Source: Burkholderiales bacterium (GTDB lineage: Bacteria > Pseudomonadota > Gammaproteobacteria > Burkholderiales > SG8-41). Taken from it: 64,000 bases of DNA. Shown here one piece after another: positions 9,411 to 19,611 of the stretch. Within the stretch, counting starts at the first letter, position 1. Each line of letters opens with the position of its first letter. The stretch spans positions 1 to 64,000 of the forward strand of contig JAIETP010000010.1 in the NCBI GenBank assembly GCA_019744975.1, read 5' to 3'. Under the pieces are notes generated by a model. That model had not been told where the DNA came from and ran no database searches. It saw nothing but the letters and a program-made list of their open reading frames with translations. A program made the translations under genes and the position numbers.

Positions 9411-10018
9411 CCCTTGCACTCTGCGCTGCCGCCCTGCTGCTGACGCCGCTGGCCGGCCATGGCGGCAGACAGCAATACGAACCCCTGTCCGCAAGCGTGC
9501 AGGCTTCGCTGAGCCGCGCCATCGCCGATCAGGCCGTGCCCTTTCTGGCCTTCGATGACGAACACGAAGCCCGTGCCTGGCTTGCTGCGATGTCATCACG
9601 GCTGGCAAAAAGAATCCCCGATCGCGTGGCACGCGAAGAACTCCTGGTCACGGTGCACTACGAGGCCAAACGCGCGGGACTCGATCCGCAACTGGTGCTG
9701 GGCCTGATCCAGGTCGAAAGTGCATTTCGCAAATACGCGGTGTCCAGCGCCGGGGCGCGCGGTTATATGCAGGTGATGCCGTTCTGGGCCAGGCTGATCG
9801 GCACCACCGACCACAACCTGTTTCACCTGCGCACCAATCTGCGTTACGGCTGCACGATCCTGCGCCACTATCTCGACATTGAAAACGGCAACCTGTTCCG
9901 CGCGCTGGGCCGTTACAACGGCAGCCTCGGCAAGGCCGAATATCCGAATATGGTACTGCGGGCCTGGGAAGGGACCTGGCGCTACGTGTCACCATCCGCG
10001 GCCGGGAAAAAGCACTGA
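9398..10018 (+). CDS. Lytic murein transglycosylase (SLT domain)
   Basis: Cleaves the MurNAc-GlcNAc bond of peptidoglycan in the periplasm. It has an N-terminal signal peptide ([20 protein letters not shown]). A C-terminal SLT/lysozyme-like domain carries the catalytic Glu in [15 protein letters not shown] near residue 107, then [12 protein letters not shown] and the [10 protein letters not shown] motif. The length of 206 matches small stand-alone SLT proteins. It overlaps proS by 13 bases, so expression is probably coupled. Confidence 0.88.
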   Translation: MYRVALALCAAALLLTPLAGHGGRQQYEPLSASVQASLSRAIADQAVPFLAFDDEHEARAWLAAMSSRLAKRIPDRVAREELLVTVHYEAKRAGLDPQLVLGLIQVESAFRKYAVSSAGARGYMQVMPFWARLIGTTDHNLFHLRTNLRYGCTILRHYLDIENGNLFRALGRYNGSLGKAEYPNMVLRAWEGTWRYVSPSAAGKKH

Positions 10019-10054
10019 ACGGATGCCCGCATCAATTACCAAAACGATAGCTGA

Positions 10055-11017
<963 letters not shown>

Positions 11018-11043
<26 letters not shown>

Positions 11044-11212
11044 TCACCAGCGAAAAAATGACGCTGGTCGCCAGTGGAACATAAAATTTCCGTCCGCGGT
11101 GCTGGACTTCCAGATCACCGGGCAGCCGGCCCAGGCCAAGCTTTGCCAGCGCCGGACGCAACAGGCCCAGCGCAAACAGGACGATGAGCAGCGTGAACAG
11201 CCATTTCAACAT
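11018..11212 (-). CDS. DUF2905 small membrane protein
   Basis: A 64-residue protein with two transmembrane helices separated by the hydrophilic loop GLGRLPGDLEVQHRGRKFYVPLA, the DUF2905 signature. Function is unknown. It is convergent with the DUF2069 gene, overlapping its 3' end, and lies upstream of no co-directional gene within the window segment. Confidence 0.85.
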
Positions 11213-11272
11213 GCCCGCCCTTATCGTCGTCCTTTCCGTCGTCAGTTCACGAGGCCGGGAACCGGCCTCCAG

Positions 11273-12814
11273 TTAAAGCTGCGGATTCAGCCGCTCCGCT
11301 TTTGCGCAGAGTTTGTTCAACGCATTGATGTAGGCCTTGGCGGAAGCCACCACGATATCGGTGTCCGCACCCTGGCCGTTGACGATGCGTCCGTCCTTCG
11401 ACAGCCGCACGGTCACCTCACCCTGGGCATCGGTGCCGGTGGTGATCGCATTGACCGAATACAGCAGCAATTCGGCCTTGCTTGCCACCAGCGCCTCGAT
11501 CGCCTTGAATGCGGCGTCCACCGGTCCGCTGCCGTGCGCTTGGGAAGGAAGCTCCTTGCCTTCGTCGGACATGACGAGGCGTGCGTAGGGCTGTTCTCCG
11601 GTTTCAGAGTGCGCGGTCAGCGAGACCAGGTTGTAACGTTCGTTCTCGATATGTTCGAGATTTTCTTCGGTAATCAGCGCATGCAGATCCTCGTCGAAAA
11701 TCTCGCGCTTCTTGTCGGCCAACTCCTTGAAGCGTTTGAACGCGGCATTGAGTGCCTCCTCCGACTCCAAATCCACGCCGATTTCGTGCAAACGGGTCTT
11801 GAAAGCATTGCGTCCGGACAATTTCCCCAGCGTCAGCCGGTTGGTGGTCCAGCCCACCGACTCCGCACTCATGATTTCGTAAGTCTCGCGATGCTTAAGC
11901 ACACCGTCCTGGTGGATGCCGGACTCATGTGCAAACGCATTGGCGCCGACGATTGCCTTGTTCGGCTGCACCGGATACCCGGTGATGCCGGATACGAGTT
12001 TCGAGGCCGGCACGATCTGCGTGACATCGATATTGGTATCGCAGGAAAACAGGTCCTGGCGGGTGCGCACCGCCATGACGACTTCCTCCAGCGCCGCATT
12101 GCCGGCGCGTTCACCGAGACCGTTGATGGTGCACTCCACCTGGCGTGCGCCGTTCTGCACCGCAGCCAGCGAATTGGCGACAGCCAGACCGAGGTCATTA
12201 TGGCAATGCACCGACCAGACCGCCTGGTCGGCATTGGGAATGCGTTCACGCAGATTCTTGATGAGCCGCCCGAACTGGTCCGGCAGCGTATATCCCACGG
12301 TGTCTGGCACGTTGATGGTTGTAGCGCCCGCCTTGATTACCTGCTCGAGGATGCGGCACAGGAAATCGAGATCGGAGCGGCCGGCGTCTTCAGGGGAAAA
12401 CTCGACATTATCGGTATATTCCCGCGCCCACTTGATCGCACGCACCGCCTGGTCGATGACTTGCGACGGCTCCATGCGCAGTTTCTTTTCCATGTGGATC
12501 GGCGAAGTCGCGATAAAAGTATGTATGCGCGGTTGCGCAGCCACCTTGACCGCCTCGCCGCAGCGGCGGATGTCGCGTTCGTTGGCGCGCGCCAGTCCGC
12601 AGACCGTGCTGTCCTTGATCGCGCGCGCAACCGCCTGCACTGACTCAAAATCGCCGTCGCTGGCCGCCGGGAAACCTGCCTCGATGATGTCCACCCGCAT
12701 GCGCTCCAGCTGCCGTGCGATGCGGAGTTTGTCGTCCCTGCTCATCGACGCACCGGGGCTTTGTTCGCCGTCGCGCATTGTCGTGTCAAATATGATCAAT
12801 TTTTCTTTGGCCAT
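11273..12814 (-). CDS. leuA: 2-isopropylmalate synthase
   Basis: First committed step of leucine synthesis: condensation of acetyl-CoA with 2-ketoisovalerate. The catalytic TIM barrel occupies about residues 1-270 ([51 protein letters not shown]). A C-terminal leucine-binding regulatory domain follows, so feedback inhibition is expected. The 513-residue length is normal. It is the last gene of the ilvB-ilvN-ilvC-psd-pssA-leuA string but is separated from pssA by 260 bases holding a leader ORF and competing stem-loops, which suggests separate regulation. Confidence 0.97.
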   Translation of the reverse strand: MAKEKLIIFDTTMRDGEQSPGASMSRDDKLRIARQLERMRVDIIEAGFPAASDGDFESVQAVARAIKDSTVCGLARANERDIRRCGEAVKVAAQPRIHTFIATSPIHMEKKLRMEPSQVIDQAVRAIKWAREYTDNVEFSPEDAGRSDLDFLCRILEQVIKAGATTINVPDTVGYTLPDQFGRLIKNLRERIPNADQAVWSVHCHNDLGLAVANSLAAVQNGARQVECTINGLGERAGNAALEEVVMAVRTRQDLFSCDTNIDVTQIVPASKLVSGITGYPVQPNKAIVGANAFAHESGIHQDGVLKHRETYEIMSAESVGWTTNRLTLGKLSGRNAFKTRLHEIGVDLESEEALNAAFKRFKELADKKREIFDEDLHALITEENLEHIENERYNLVSLTAHSETGEQPYARLVMSDEGKELPSQAHGSGPVDAAFKAIEALVASKAELLLYSVNAITTGTDAQGEVTVRLSKDGRIVNGQGADTDIVVASAKAYINALNKLCAKAERLNPQL

Positions 12815-12838
12815 GATTCAAACCTCTGTCTCTGCTTT

Positions 12839-12890
12839 GGGCGCAGTCATTGCGCGCCCGGAATCGGGGTTCCCGGCACCGTGTTCCGGG
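12839..12890 (-). promoter_or_regulatory. Competing stem-loops in the leuA leader
   Basis: TTCCGGG (12884-12890) can pair with CCCGGAA (12857-12863), or its CCGGG part can pair with CCCGG (12872-12876). A separate stem GGGCGC (12839-12844) / GCGCCC (12854-12859) shares bases with the first option. These are mutually exclusive structures just before the leuA ribosome binding site. There is no T-run, so a classic terminator is not evident. Confidence 0.4.
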
Positions 12891-12924
12891 CCGGACTGAA
12901 TGCACTACAAGATGGGAGGGGGGT

Positions 12925-13032
12925 TTAGTGCGCGCGGCCGCGCAGCAGCAGACCGGCCAGCGCAAGCGCGGCGGCAGAGCGCTTTTTGTTCAAAAGCTTC
13001 TGGGACTCTTGAGTCTGCGTTAAACGTTCCAT
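12925..13032 (-). CDS. Putative leucine-rich leader peptide upstream of leuA
   Basis: A 35-codon ORF starting ATG at 13032 and ending TAA at 12925, between pssA and leuA. Eight residues are leucine, including LL at 13-14 and LLL at 28-30, followed by RGRAH before the stop. The C-terminus resembles the Leu-run plus RGR arrangement of the enterobacterial leuL peptide. No strong ribosome binding site is visible. Together with the competing stem-loops downstream it suggests attenuation by leucyl-tRNA supply. The function is inferred and the ORF could be spurious. Confidence 0.45.
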   Translation of the reverse strand: MERLTQTQESQKLLNKKRSAAALALAGLLLRGRAH

Positions 13033-13074
13033 ACGACTGAAATATATCGGCTTTTTTCCGGGCGTGCAAGCCGG

Positions 13075-13896
13075 CTACCCGGCATCCGCGGGAGGCACGG
13101 GTTTGCGGCGGAACCGGTCATAGACCCACAGCGCATACCCGGAGAGACCGTACAGCCCGAACAACGTGAACAGGAGTTCGGGAATCGTGTTCGCAAAAGA
13201 AATCAGCAGCACGAAACCCAGTGCAATCGCAACCACCGCCGAAAACGGCACACTCTTCCGGAGGTTGATGTCCTTGCCGCTGTAGAAACGCAGATTGGTG
13301 ACCATGGTCAGGCCCGCAACCAGCGTCAATCCCCAGGCCAGCCATTTCACTTCAGCGCCCTTTACCTCGTATTGGGTCATCGCCAAAACCAGTCCGGCAA
13401 CCAGTGCCGCCGCCGCGGGACTGGGCAGTCCCTGGAAAAAACGCTTGTCGACGACATCGATGTTGGTATTGAAGCGGGCGAGTCGCAACGCCGCGCAGGC
13501 GCAGTAGACAAAGGCCGCAATCCAGCCCAGCTTGGTGGACAGCCACGGCCCGAGCAGCGGCACGGTGTTCATCGCGGCGAAGTCCTTCAGCGCCCAGACA
13601 TAAACCACCAGCGCCGGCGCCACACCGAAGGACACCATGTCGGACAGGCTGTCGAGTTCAGCCCCGAATGCACTTTGCGTGTGCGTCAGCCGTGCCACGC
13701 GACCGTCCAGACCATCAAGCACCAGCGCCACGAATATCGCAATTGCTGCCTGCTCAAAACGGCCGCCGACCGCCTGCACAATCGCATAGAAGCCGGCAAA
13801 CAGCGCCGCGAGCGTGAACATGTTGGGCAGCCAATAGATGCCCCGCCGCGCGAAGCGGGATTTGATGAACAGCTTGTGTTCTTTGAGCTCGGTCAT
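13075..13896 (-). CDS. pssA: CDP-diacylglycerol--serine O-phosphatidyltransferase
   Basis: Makes phosphatidylserine from CDP-diacylglycerol and L-serine at the inner membrane. The CDP-alcohol phosphotransferase motif is complete (LDGLDGRVARLTHTQSAFGAELDSLSD: D-G-x2-A-R-x8-G-x3-D-x3-D) near residues 60-86. Several membrane segments follow. I prefer the ATG at 13896 (MTELKEHKLF, 273 residues); a TTG three codons upstream is possible. psd, which uses its product, is immediately upstream. Confidence 0.95.
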   Translation of the reverse strand: MTELKEHKLFIKSRFARRGIYWLPNMFTLAALFAGFYAIVQAVGGRFEQAAIAIFVALVLDGLDGRVARLTHTQSAFGAELDSLSDMVSFGVAPALVVYVWALKDFAAMNTVPLLGPWLSTKLGWIAAFVYCACAALRLARFNTNIDVVDKRFFQGLPSPAAAALVAGLVLAMTQYEVKGAEVKWLAWGLTLVAGLTMVTNLRFYSGKDINLRKSVPFSAVVAIALGFVLLISFANTIPELLFTLFGLYGLSGYALWVYDRFRRKPVPPADAG

Positions 13897-13942
13897 GGTG
13901 GGCAATCTTAAACCATAGACCCGGGCGGCGTCAGGCGCGAGG

Positions 13943-14587
13943 TCAGGATAAGGCCGCGAGTACGGTTTCGGTCGCGTAGACCTTGTCGCCGACGCTGACC
14001 CGTGGTGTTGCCGTCAACGGCAGGTAAACATCCACCCGCGAACCAAAACGGATGAATCCGAAACGCTCACCGCGCGCCAGTTGCCGCCCCTCCTTGGCAT
14101 AACAGAGAATGCGCCGGGCAATCAGTCCGGCAACCTGTACGCAGGTCACGTCCTGGCCGGCCGGCGTACGCAGATAAATCACTGCGCGCTCGTTTTCCGT
14201 CGAAGCCTTGTCCAGATCGGCGTTGAAAAACCTGCCGGGGAAATACCAGGTTTTCTCCACTACGCCGTCCACCGGACTGCGGTTGGAATGGGCATTGAAC
14301 ACGTTCATGAACACGCTGATCTTCAGTGCATCCCGCTCCAGATAAGGATCGCGCGCTTTTTCCACGGAAACAATACGTCCGTCAGCGGGCGACAGCACCG
14401 CGCCGGCCTCCCCCGGAACCTGCCGCGGCGGATCGCGGAAAAACTGCACCATGAAGATTACGATCAACCAGGGGAACGCCGCCCAGCCGAAACCCGCCCA
14501 AGCATGGATACCGATTGTCACCACCAGCGTGATGGCGATGAACGGCCAACCTTCGCGTGCAATGATGGGGTGGGGATAGTGACTCAT
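13943..14587 (-). CDS. psd: Phosphatidylserine decarboxylase proenzyme
   Basis: Decarboxylates phosphatidylserine to phosphatidylethanolamine. It is the short (about 215-residue) class with two N-terminal hydrophobic segments. The [10 protein letters not shown] motif near residue 180 contains the Gly-Ser pair at which the proenzyme self-cleaves to form the pyruvoyl group. The conserved [11 protein letters not shown] is also present. The ATG at 14587 (MSHYPHPII) is preferred over a TTG two codons upstream. It lies between ilvC and pssA. Confidence 0.95.
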   Translation of the reverse strand: MSHYPHPIIAREGWPFIAITLVVTIGIHAWAGFGWAAFPWLIVIFMVQFFRDPPRQVPGEAGAVLSPADGRIVSVEKARDPYLERDALKISVFMNVFNAHSNRSPVDGVVEKTWYFPGRFFNADLDKASTENERAVIYLRTPAGQDVTCVQVAGLIARRILCYAKEGRQLARGERFGFIRFGSRVDVYLPLTATPRVSVGDKVYATETVLAALS

Positions 14588-14599
14588 GGGCAAATGGCA

Positions 14600-14658
14600 A
14601 AAGGCGGTTTAAGCAGGGCTCGCCGTTCGAGGCAAGATCCCCGGCACAAACCGCCTTT
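14600..14658 (-). terminator. Long inverted repeat downstream of ilvC (possible terminator)
   Basis: Perfect 11-bp arms AAAGGCGGTTT (14600-14610) and AAACCGCCTTT (14648-14658) separated by 37 bases, between the ilvC stop and psd start. On the minus strand the second arm ends in TTTT. The long loop and short T-run make it a weak terminator or a processing stem within a longer transcript. Confidence 0.5.
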
Positions 14659-14692
14659 CACGCCGCTTTTCGCTTCGCTGTTTGCGTGCTTG

Positions 14693-15739
<1,047 letters not shown>

Positions 15740-15775
15740 TCATGTGCCGACATGGGCGTAAGCCCTGCCAGCCCC

Positions 15776-16267
15776 TCAAACTTTTAATATGCGTTCGCCA
15801 CGGCCAATACCGGAAGCCCCGGTGCGCACCGTCTCGAGTATCGCCGCCGGATCAATGGCCTTGAGAAACGCGTCCAGCTTCGAACCCGGGCCGGTCAGCT
15901 CTATGGTGTAATCCTTGTCGGTGACATCAATGATGCGCCCGCGGAAAATATCCGCCATGCGCTTCATCTCTTCGCGATCCTTGCCTACCGCGCGCACCTT
16001 GACCAGCATCAGTTCGCGCTCGATGTGGTCGCCCTCGGAAAGATCGACCACCTTGACCACGTCAACCAGTTTGTTCAACTGCTTGTTGATCTGCTCGATG
16101 ATGTCATCCGAGCCGGAGGTGACGATGGTCATCCGTGACAGCGTTGCATCCTCGGTGGGCGCGACCGTCAGCGACTCGATGTTGTAACCACGCGCCGAAA
16201 ACAGTCCGGCGACCCGGGACAATGCGCCCGCTTCGTTTTCCAGCAAAACCGAAATGATGTGTCTCAT
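15776..16267 (-). CDS. ilvN: Acetolactate synthase small (regulatory) subunit
   Basis: Regulatory subunit that confers valine feedback inhibition on IlvB. An N-terminal ACT domain (MRHIISVLLENEAGALSRVAGLFSARGYNIESL) is followed by the C-terminal small-subunit domain, total 163 residues as in the IlvH/IlvN family. It lies 4 bases downstream of ilvB, clearly co-translated. The symbol ilvH would be equally acceptable. Confidence 0.96.
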   Translation of the reverse strand: MRHIISVLLENEAGALSRVAGLFSARGYNIESLTVAPTEDATLSRMTIVTSGSDDIIEQINKQLNKLVDVVKVVDLSEGDHIERELMLVKVRAVGKDREEMKRMADIFRGRIIDVTDKDYTIELTGPGSKLDAFLKAIDPAAILETVRTGASGIGRGERILKV

Positions 16268-16271
16268 GGCA

Positions 16272-17987
16272 TCAAACCAGGATCATTTCCGACAGGCCCT
16301 TGCCGCCCGGCACCATCGGGAACACGTTTTCAGTCTGGTCGGTGATGAAGTCGAGGAACACCAGATCCTTCTTGCGGGCAAAGGCCTCTTTCAACGCCGG
16401 CTCAACATCGGCGGGCTTGTCGATGCGCATGCCGACATGGCCATAAGCCTCGGCCAGTTTGACGAAATCCGGCAACGCATCCATATAGGACTCGGAGTAG
16501 CGGTTGCCGTGGAAAAACTCCTGCCACTGCCGCACCATGCCCATATAACGGTTGTTCAGGTTCACCAGTTTGATCGGCAGGCGGTATTGCTTGCAGGTCG
16601 ACAGTTCCTGGATACACATCTGGATCGACGCCTCACCCGTCACGCAGGCCACCGTCGCCTTGGGGTGCGCCATCTGCACGCCCATCGCGTACGGCAGGCC
16701 GACACCCATCGTGCCCAGGCCACCGGAATTGATCCAGCGCCGAGGCTTGTCGAATTTGTAGAACTGCGCCGCCCACATCTGGTGCTGGCCGACGTCCGAG
16801 GTGATGAACGCATCACCTTTGGTGACCTGATAGAGCTTCTCGATCACGAACTGCGGTTTGATGATCGCGCCGGCACGGTCGTACTTGAGGCAGTCGCGTC
16901 CGCGCCACTGCTCGATCTGCGTCCACCAGGCCTTCAACGCTTCCTTGTCGGGACCGCCGCGCACGGCCTCAAGCTGGCGAATCAGTTCCTTCAGCACCTC
17001 ACCCACATTACCAACCACCGGCACGTCGACTTTCACGCGTTTGGAGATGGATGCGGGATCGATGTCGATATGGATGATCTGGCGCGGTTGCTCGAAAAAA
17101 TGCTTGGGATTGCCGATCACGCGATCATCAAACCGCGCGCCGACCGCCAGCAGCACATCGCAATGCTGCATGGCCATGTTCGCTTCATAGGTGCCGTGCA
17201 TGCCGAGCATGCCGAGCGAATGGCGGTCGGTCGCAGGAAATCCGCCCAGACCCATCAATGTATTGGTGCACGGAAACCCGATCAGTTTCACGAGTTGGGT
17301 CAGTTCAGCCGCGGCATTGCCGAGTATCACGCCGCCACCGGCGTAGATCATCGGGCGCTTGGCCTCGAGCAGCAGCTTCACTGCCTTTTTGATCTGCCCG
17401 GCATGTCCTTTGACCACGGGGTTGTACGAACGCATCGTGATCGACTTCGGATATTCGAACTCGGTCTTGTGGGTGGTGATGTCCTTGGGGATATCCACCA
17501 CCACCGGCCCCGGTCGTCCGGTCGAGGCAATGTAAAACGCCTTCTTGATCGTCAGCGCAATGTCCTTGACATCCTTGACGAGGAAGTTGTGTTTGACGCA
17601 GGGCCGCGTGATGCCGACAGTGTCACATTCCTGGAAAGCGTCTTCACCGATGGCGTGCGTAGGCACCTGCCCAGTCAGTATCACCATCGGGATGGAATCC
17701 ATGTACGCCGTGGCAATGCCGGTGATCGCGTTGGTCACGCCCGGACCGGAAGTCACCAGCGCGACACCGACCTTGTGGGTGGACCGTGCGTACGCATCGG
17801 CCGCATGCACCGCCGCCTGCTCGTGGCGAACCAGCACATGTTTGACTTTGTCCTGTTTGAACAACTCGTCATACAGGAACAACACGGCGCCGCCCGGATA
17901 TCCGAAGATATGGTCAATACCTTCTTCCTGCAGGCAACGCACAACGATCTCTGCACCCGACAATTGCATGATTTTGGACCCGCTCAC
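16272..17987 (-). CDS. ilvB: Acetolactate synthase large (catalytic) subunit
   Basis: Thiamine-diphosphate enzyme that condenses pyruvate with pyruvate or 2-ketobutyrate. Features: the catalytic Glu region near residue 54 (LVRHEQAAVHAADAYARST), FAD-binding middle domain, and the ThDP motif GEASIQMCIQELSTCKQYRLPIKLVNLNN near residues 445-473 (the usual GDG is GEA here). The length of 571 is normal. It is the first gene of the ilvBNC operon, with a well-formed sigma-70 promoter upstream. Confidence 0.96.
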   Translation of the reverse strand: MSGSKIMQLSGAEIVVRCLQEEGIDHIFGYPGGAVLFLYDELFKQDKVKHVLVRHEQAAVHAADAYARSTHKVGVALVTSGPGVTNAITGIATAYMDSIPMVILTGQVPTHAIGEDAFQECDTVGITRPCVKHNFLVKDVKDIALTIKKAFYIASTGRPGPVVVDIPKDITTHKTEFEYPKSITMRSYNPVVKGHAGQIKKAVKLLLEAKRPMIYAGGGVILGNAAAELTQLVKLIGFPCTNTLMGLGGFPATDRHSLGMLGMHGTYEANMAMQHCDVLLAVGARFDDRVIGNPKHFFEQPRQIIHIDIDPASISKRVKVDVPVVGNVGEVLKELIRQLEAVRGGPDKEALKAWWTQIEQWRGRDCLKYDRAGAIIKPQFVIEKLYQVTKGDAFITSDVGQHQMWAAQFYKFDKPRRWINSGGLGTMGVGLPYAMGVQMAHPKATVACVTGEASIQMCIQELSTCKQYRLPIKLVNLNNRYMGMVRQWQEFFHGNRYSESYMDALPDFVKLAEAYGHVGMRIDKPADVEPALKEAFARKKDLVFLDFITDQTENVFPMVPGGKGLSEMILV

Positions 17988-18006
17988 GTTGGAACGCTCA
18001 ACGCGG

Positions 18007-18033
18007 GTTTAAGGCGAGGAGGAAACCTTAAAC
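18007..18033. promoter_or_regulatory. Inverted repeat at the ilvB transcription start
   Basis: Perfect 8-bp arms GTTTAAGG (18007-18014) and CCTTAAAC (18026-18033) with an 11-base loop. The right arm touches the -10 element of the ilvB promoter. It could be an operator or a 5'-end hairpin of the ilvB mRNA. Confidence 0.5.
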
Positions 18034-18060
18034 ATTACCGCGCTGAGCCCTGTGGGTCAA
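18032..18060 (-). promoter_or_regulatory. Sigma-70 promoter of ilvBNC
   Basis: On the minus strand: -35 TTGACC (18055-18060), 17-base spacer, -10 TAATGT (18032-18037). The spacing is optimal and the -35 is nearly consensus. The ilvB ATG is about 45 bases downstream. Confidence 0.75.
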
Positions 18061-18117
18061 GTAAAAATCCCTGTAAACAGCAGGATACAAGCGTTTGCAG
18101 CGCACGCCAAACAACCC

Positions 18118-18145
18118 TTGCCTGAACCCGGTGTTTTGCTAAGAT
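18118..18145 (+). promoter_or_regulatory. Candidate promoter of the sigma factor operon
   Basis: -35 TTGCCT (18118-18123), 16-base spacer, -10 TAAGAT (18140-18145). The -10 overlaps the first in-frame ATG of the sigma gene. If it is used, translation must begin further downstream. Confidence 0.5.
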
Positions 18146-18782
18146 GCCGCGGGTTCTGGGATTTCCGGGCTCCGCCGCGCCGCCATCGACGCCGGCATAT
18201 AAAAAAGGCAACCAGCTGGCCACATACAAGGAACTCGCGGATTTCCTGGCTGGAGTCGAGCGCAGAGCGTTCAAGCAGGCGGTATTTTCCGTTCGCGATG
18301 AACATCTTGCGCTGGATATCGTGCAGGACGCCATGCTCAAGCTCTCGGAAAAATACTCGGATCGCCCGGTCACCGAGTACCCGATGCTATTCCAGCGCAT
18401 CCTGCAAAACGCCATCCGCGACTTCTTCCGCCGGCAGAAAGTGCGTTCTGCCTGGCTGACTCCGCTCAGCACCCTGTTCGGCAGCGACGCCGACGAGGAC
18501 TATGATCCGCTGGAAACCCTGGAGGTCGACAACAACTCAAAAGTTGCCAGCCGCCCCGCGGAGCAGCTCGAACAAAAGCAAGTTATTGATTTTATTGAGA
18601 AAGCTGTGGCAAGCCTGCCGCTGCGTCAACGTCAGGCATTTATGTTGCGTTACTGGGAGGAACTAGATGTCGCCGAAGCCGCCAAAGTTATGGGATGCTC
18701 GGAGGGTAGCGTGAAAACGCATTGCTCCCGGGCGACACATGCTTTGGCTATTTTGCTCAAAAAACAGGGAATAGCACTATGA
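18144..18782 (+). CDS. RNA polymerase sigma factor (sigma-70 family, ECF-like)
   Basis: Up to 212 residues. Region 2 lies at about residues 28-100 (ALDIVQDAMLKLSEKYSD, MLFQRILQNAIRDFFRRQK). Region 4 is at about 150-205, with LPLRQRQAFMLRYWEELDVAEAAKVMGCSEGSVKTHCSRATHAL (helix-turn-helix). The first ATG (18144) overlaps a good -10 element, so the true start may be the CTG at 18216 (LATYKELADFL), where family homology begins. It is co-transcribed with DUF3619, DUF3106 and RDD genes, all overlapping. The target regulon is not evident. Confidence 0.85.
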   Translation: MPRVLGFPGSAAPPSTPAYKKGNQLATYKELADFLAGVERRAFKQAVFSVRDEHLALDIVQDAMLKLSEKYSDRPVTEYPMLFQRILQNAIRDFFRRQKVRSAWLTPLSTLFGSDADEDYDPLETLEVDNNSKVASRPAEQLEQKQVIDFIEKAVASLPLRQRQAFMLRYWEELDVAEAAKVMGCSEGSVKTHCSRATHALAILLKKQGIAL

Positions 18783-19159
18783 ATGCCCATGAACACGAGA
18801 CCGCGCAAAAAATCGCCCGTGTGCTCGATCAGAGTACCCGCAACATGGGCGGCGATACCGTGGCAAAACTGGCCGCAGCACGCGGGCAGGCACTTGCCGG
18901 ATACCAAGTCGCCCCGGGCTGGAAACTCGCTTGGGCAGGAGCGTGGACATCGCAAAGCAGCGAACGTCCTGGCTTGCGTTACGCGCTGCCCATCGCCCTG
19001 CTGCTCATGGGCCTGATCAGCATCGGTTACTGGCATTCCGGCATCTGGCAAAACAATGAATTGGCCGATCTCGACGTCCGGTTGCTGACCGACGACCTGC
19101 CGATCGATGCCTACCTCGACAAGGGCTTCGATTCATGGCTAAACCGGCAATCGCGCTGA
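18779..19159 (+). CDS. DUF3619 family protein (possible anti-sigma partner)
   Basis: A 126-residue protein with one transmembrane segment near residues 78-97 (ALPIALLLMGLISIGYW) and a cytosolic N-terminus. It is recognised as DUF3619 from ETAQKIARVLDQST and ADLDVRLLTDDLPIDAYLDKGF. Its ATG overlaps the sigma factor stop (ATGA), and single-span proteins right after a sigma gene are often anti-sigma factors. That role is inferred from position and topology only. Confidence 0.75.
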   Translation: MNAHEHETAQKIARVLDQSTRNMGGDTVAKLAAARGQALAGYQVAPGWKLAWAGAWTSQSSERPGLRYALPIALLLMGLISIGYWHSGIWQNNELADLDVRLLTDDLPIDAYLDKGFDSWLNRQSR

Positions 19160-19611
19160 TCATCTGGTTATGCCTTGCGCTTCCCGCCTTCGCCGCACAG
19201 CCAGCAAAACAGGGCGCTAAACCCGTAAGACCGGCCTGGTCGGAACTTGCCCCCGCCCAGCAGCAGGTGCTCGCGCCCCTTGCCGCAGAGTGGTCCGAGA
19301 TGGATTCCACCCGGCGTAAAAAATGGGTGGCCATCGCCGACCGTTATCCGAAAATGAAACCCGCTGACCAGCAGCGACTGCAAAAACGGATGAAAGACTG
19401 GGCAGCGCTGACGCCTGCGCAACGCCAGGCCGCTCGCGACCGTTACCGGGAACTGAAAAAACTGACGCCGGAACAGCGCCGCGAGATGGCCAAACAATAC
19501 CGGGACTACAAGAGCTCGCTGGCCCAGCCCGAAACCCAGTTTGATCCGCCTGTTGGCGACCTCACGCCGGGCGCCGGACCTGCCGCAGCTCCCTCAGCCC
19601 AACGACCGTGA
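19135..19611 (+). CDS. DUF3106 exported protein
   Basis: A 158-residue protein with a signal peptide (AIALIIWLCLALPAFAA). The helical, basic mature domain has repeated W..L.P.QR motifs (WSELAPAQQQVLAPLAAEW, RKKWVAIADRYPKM, WAALTPAQRQAARDRYRELKKLTPEQR), typical of DUF3106. Function is unknown; a periplasmic location is expected. It overlaps the preceding gene by 25 bases and the following RDD gene by 4 bases, so the four genes form one translationally coupled unit. Confidence 0.85.
   Translation: MAKPAIALIIWLCLALPAFAAQPAKQGAKPVRPAWSELAPAQQQVLAPLAAEWSEMDSTRRKKWVAIADRYPKMKPADQQRLQKRMKDWAALTPAQRQAARDRYRELKKLTPEQRREMAKQYRDYKSSLAQPETQFDPPVGDLTPGAGPAAAPSAQRP

Noticed and set aside
16272-17987. ilvB as a defective enzyme because GDG of the ThDP motif reads GEA
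   Set aside because: A Glu in place of Asp is conservative and the surrounding motif and the rest of the protein are intact. The GEA variant occurs in acetolactate synthases of this type.
16254-18125. 623-residue plus-strand frame opposite ilvB/ilvN
   Set aside because: Shadow frame rich in His/Arg/Gln, with no recognisable domain. The minus-strand genes are certain.
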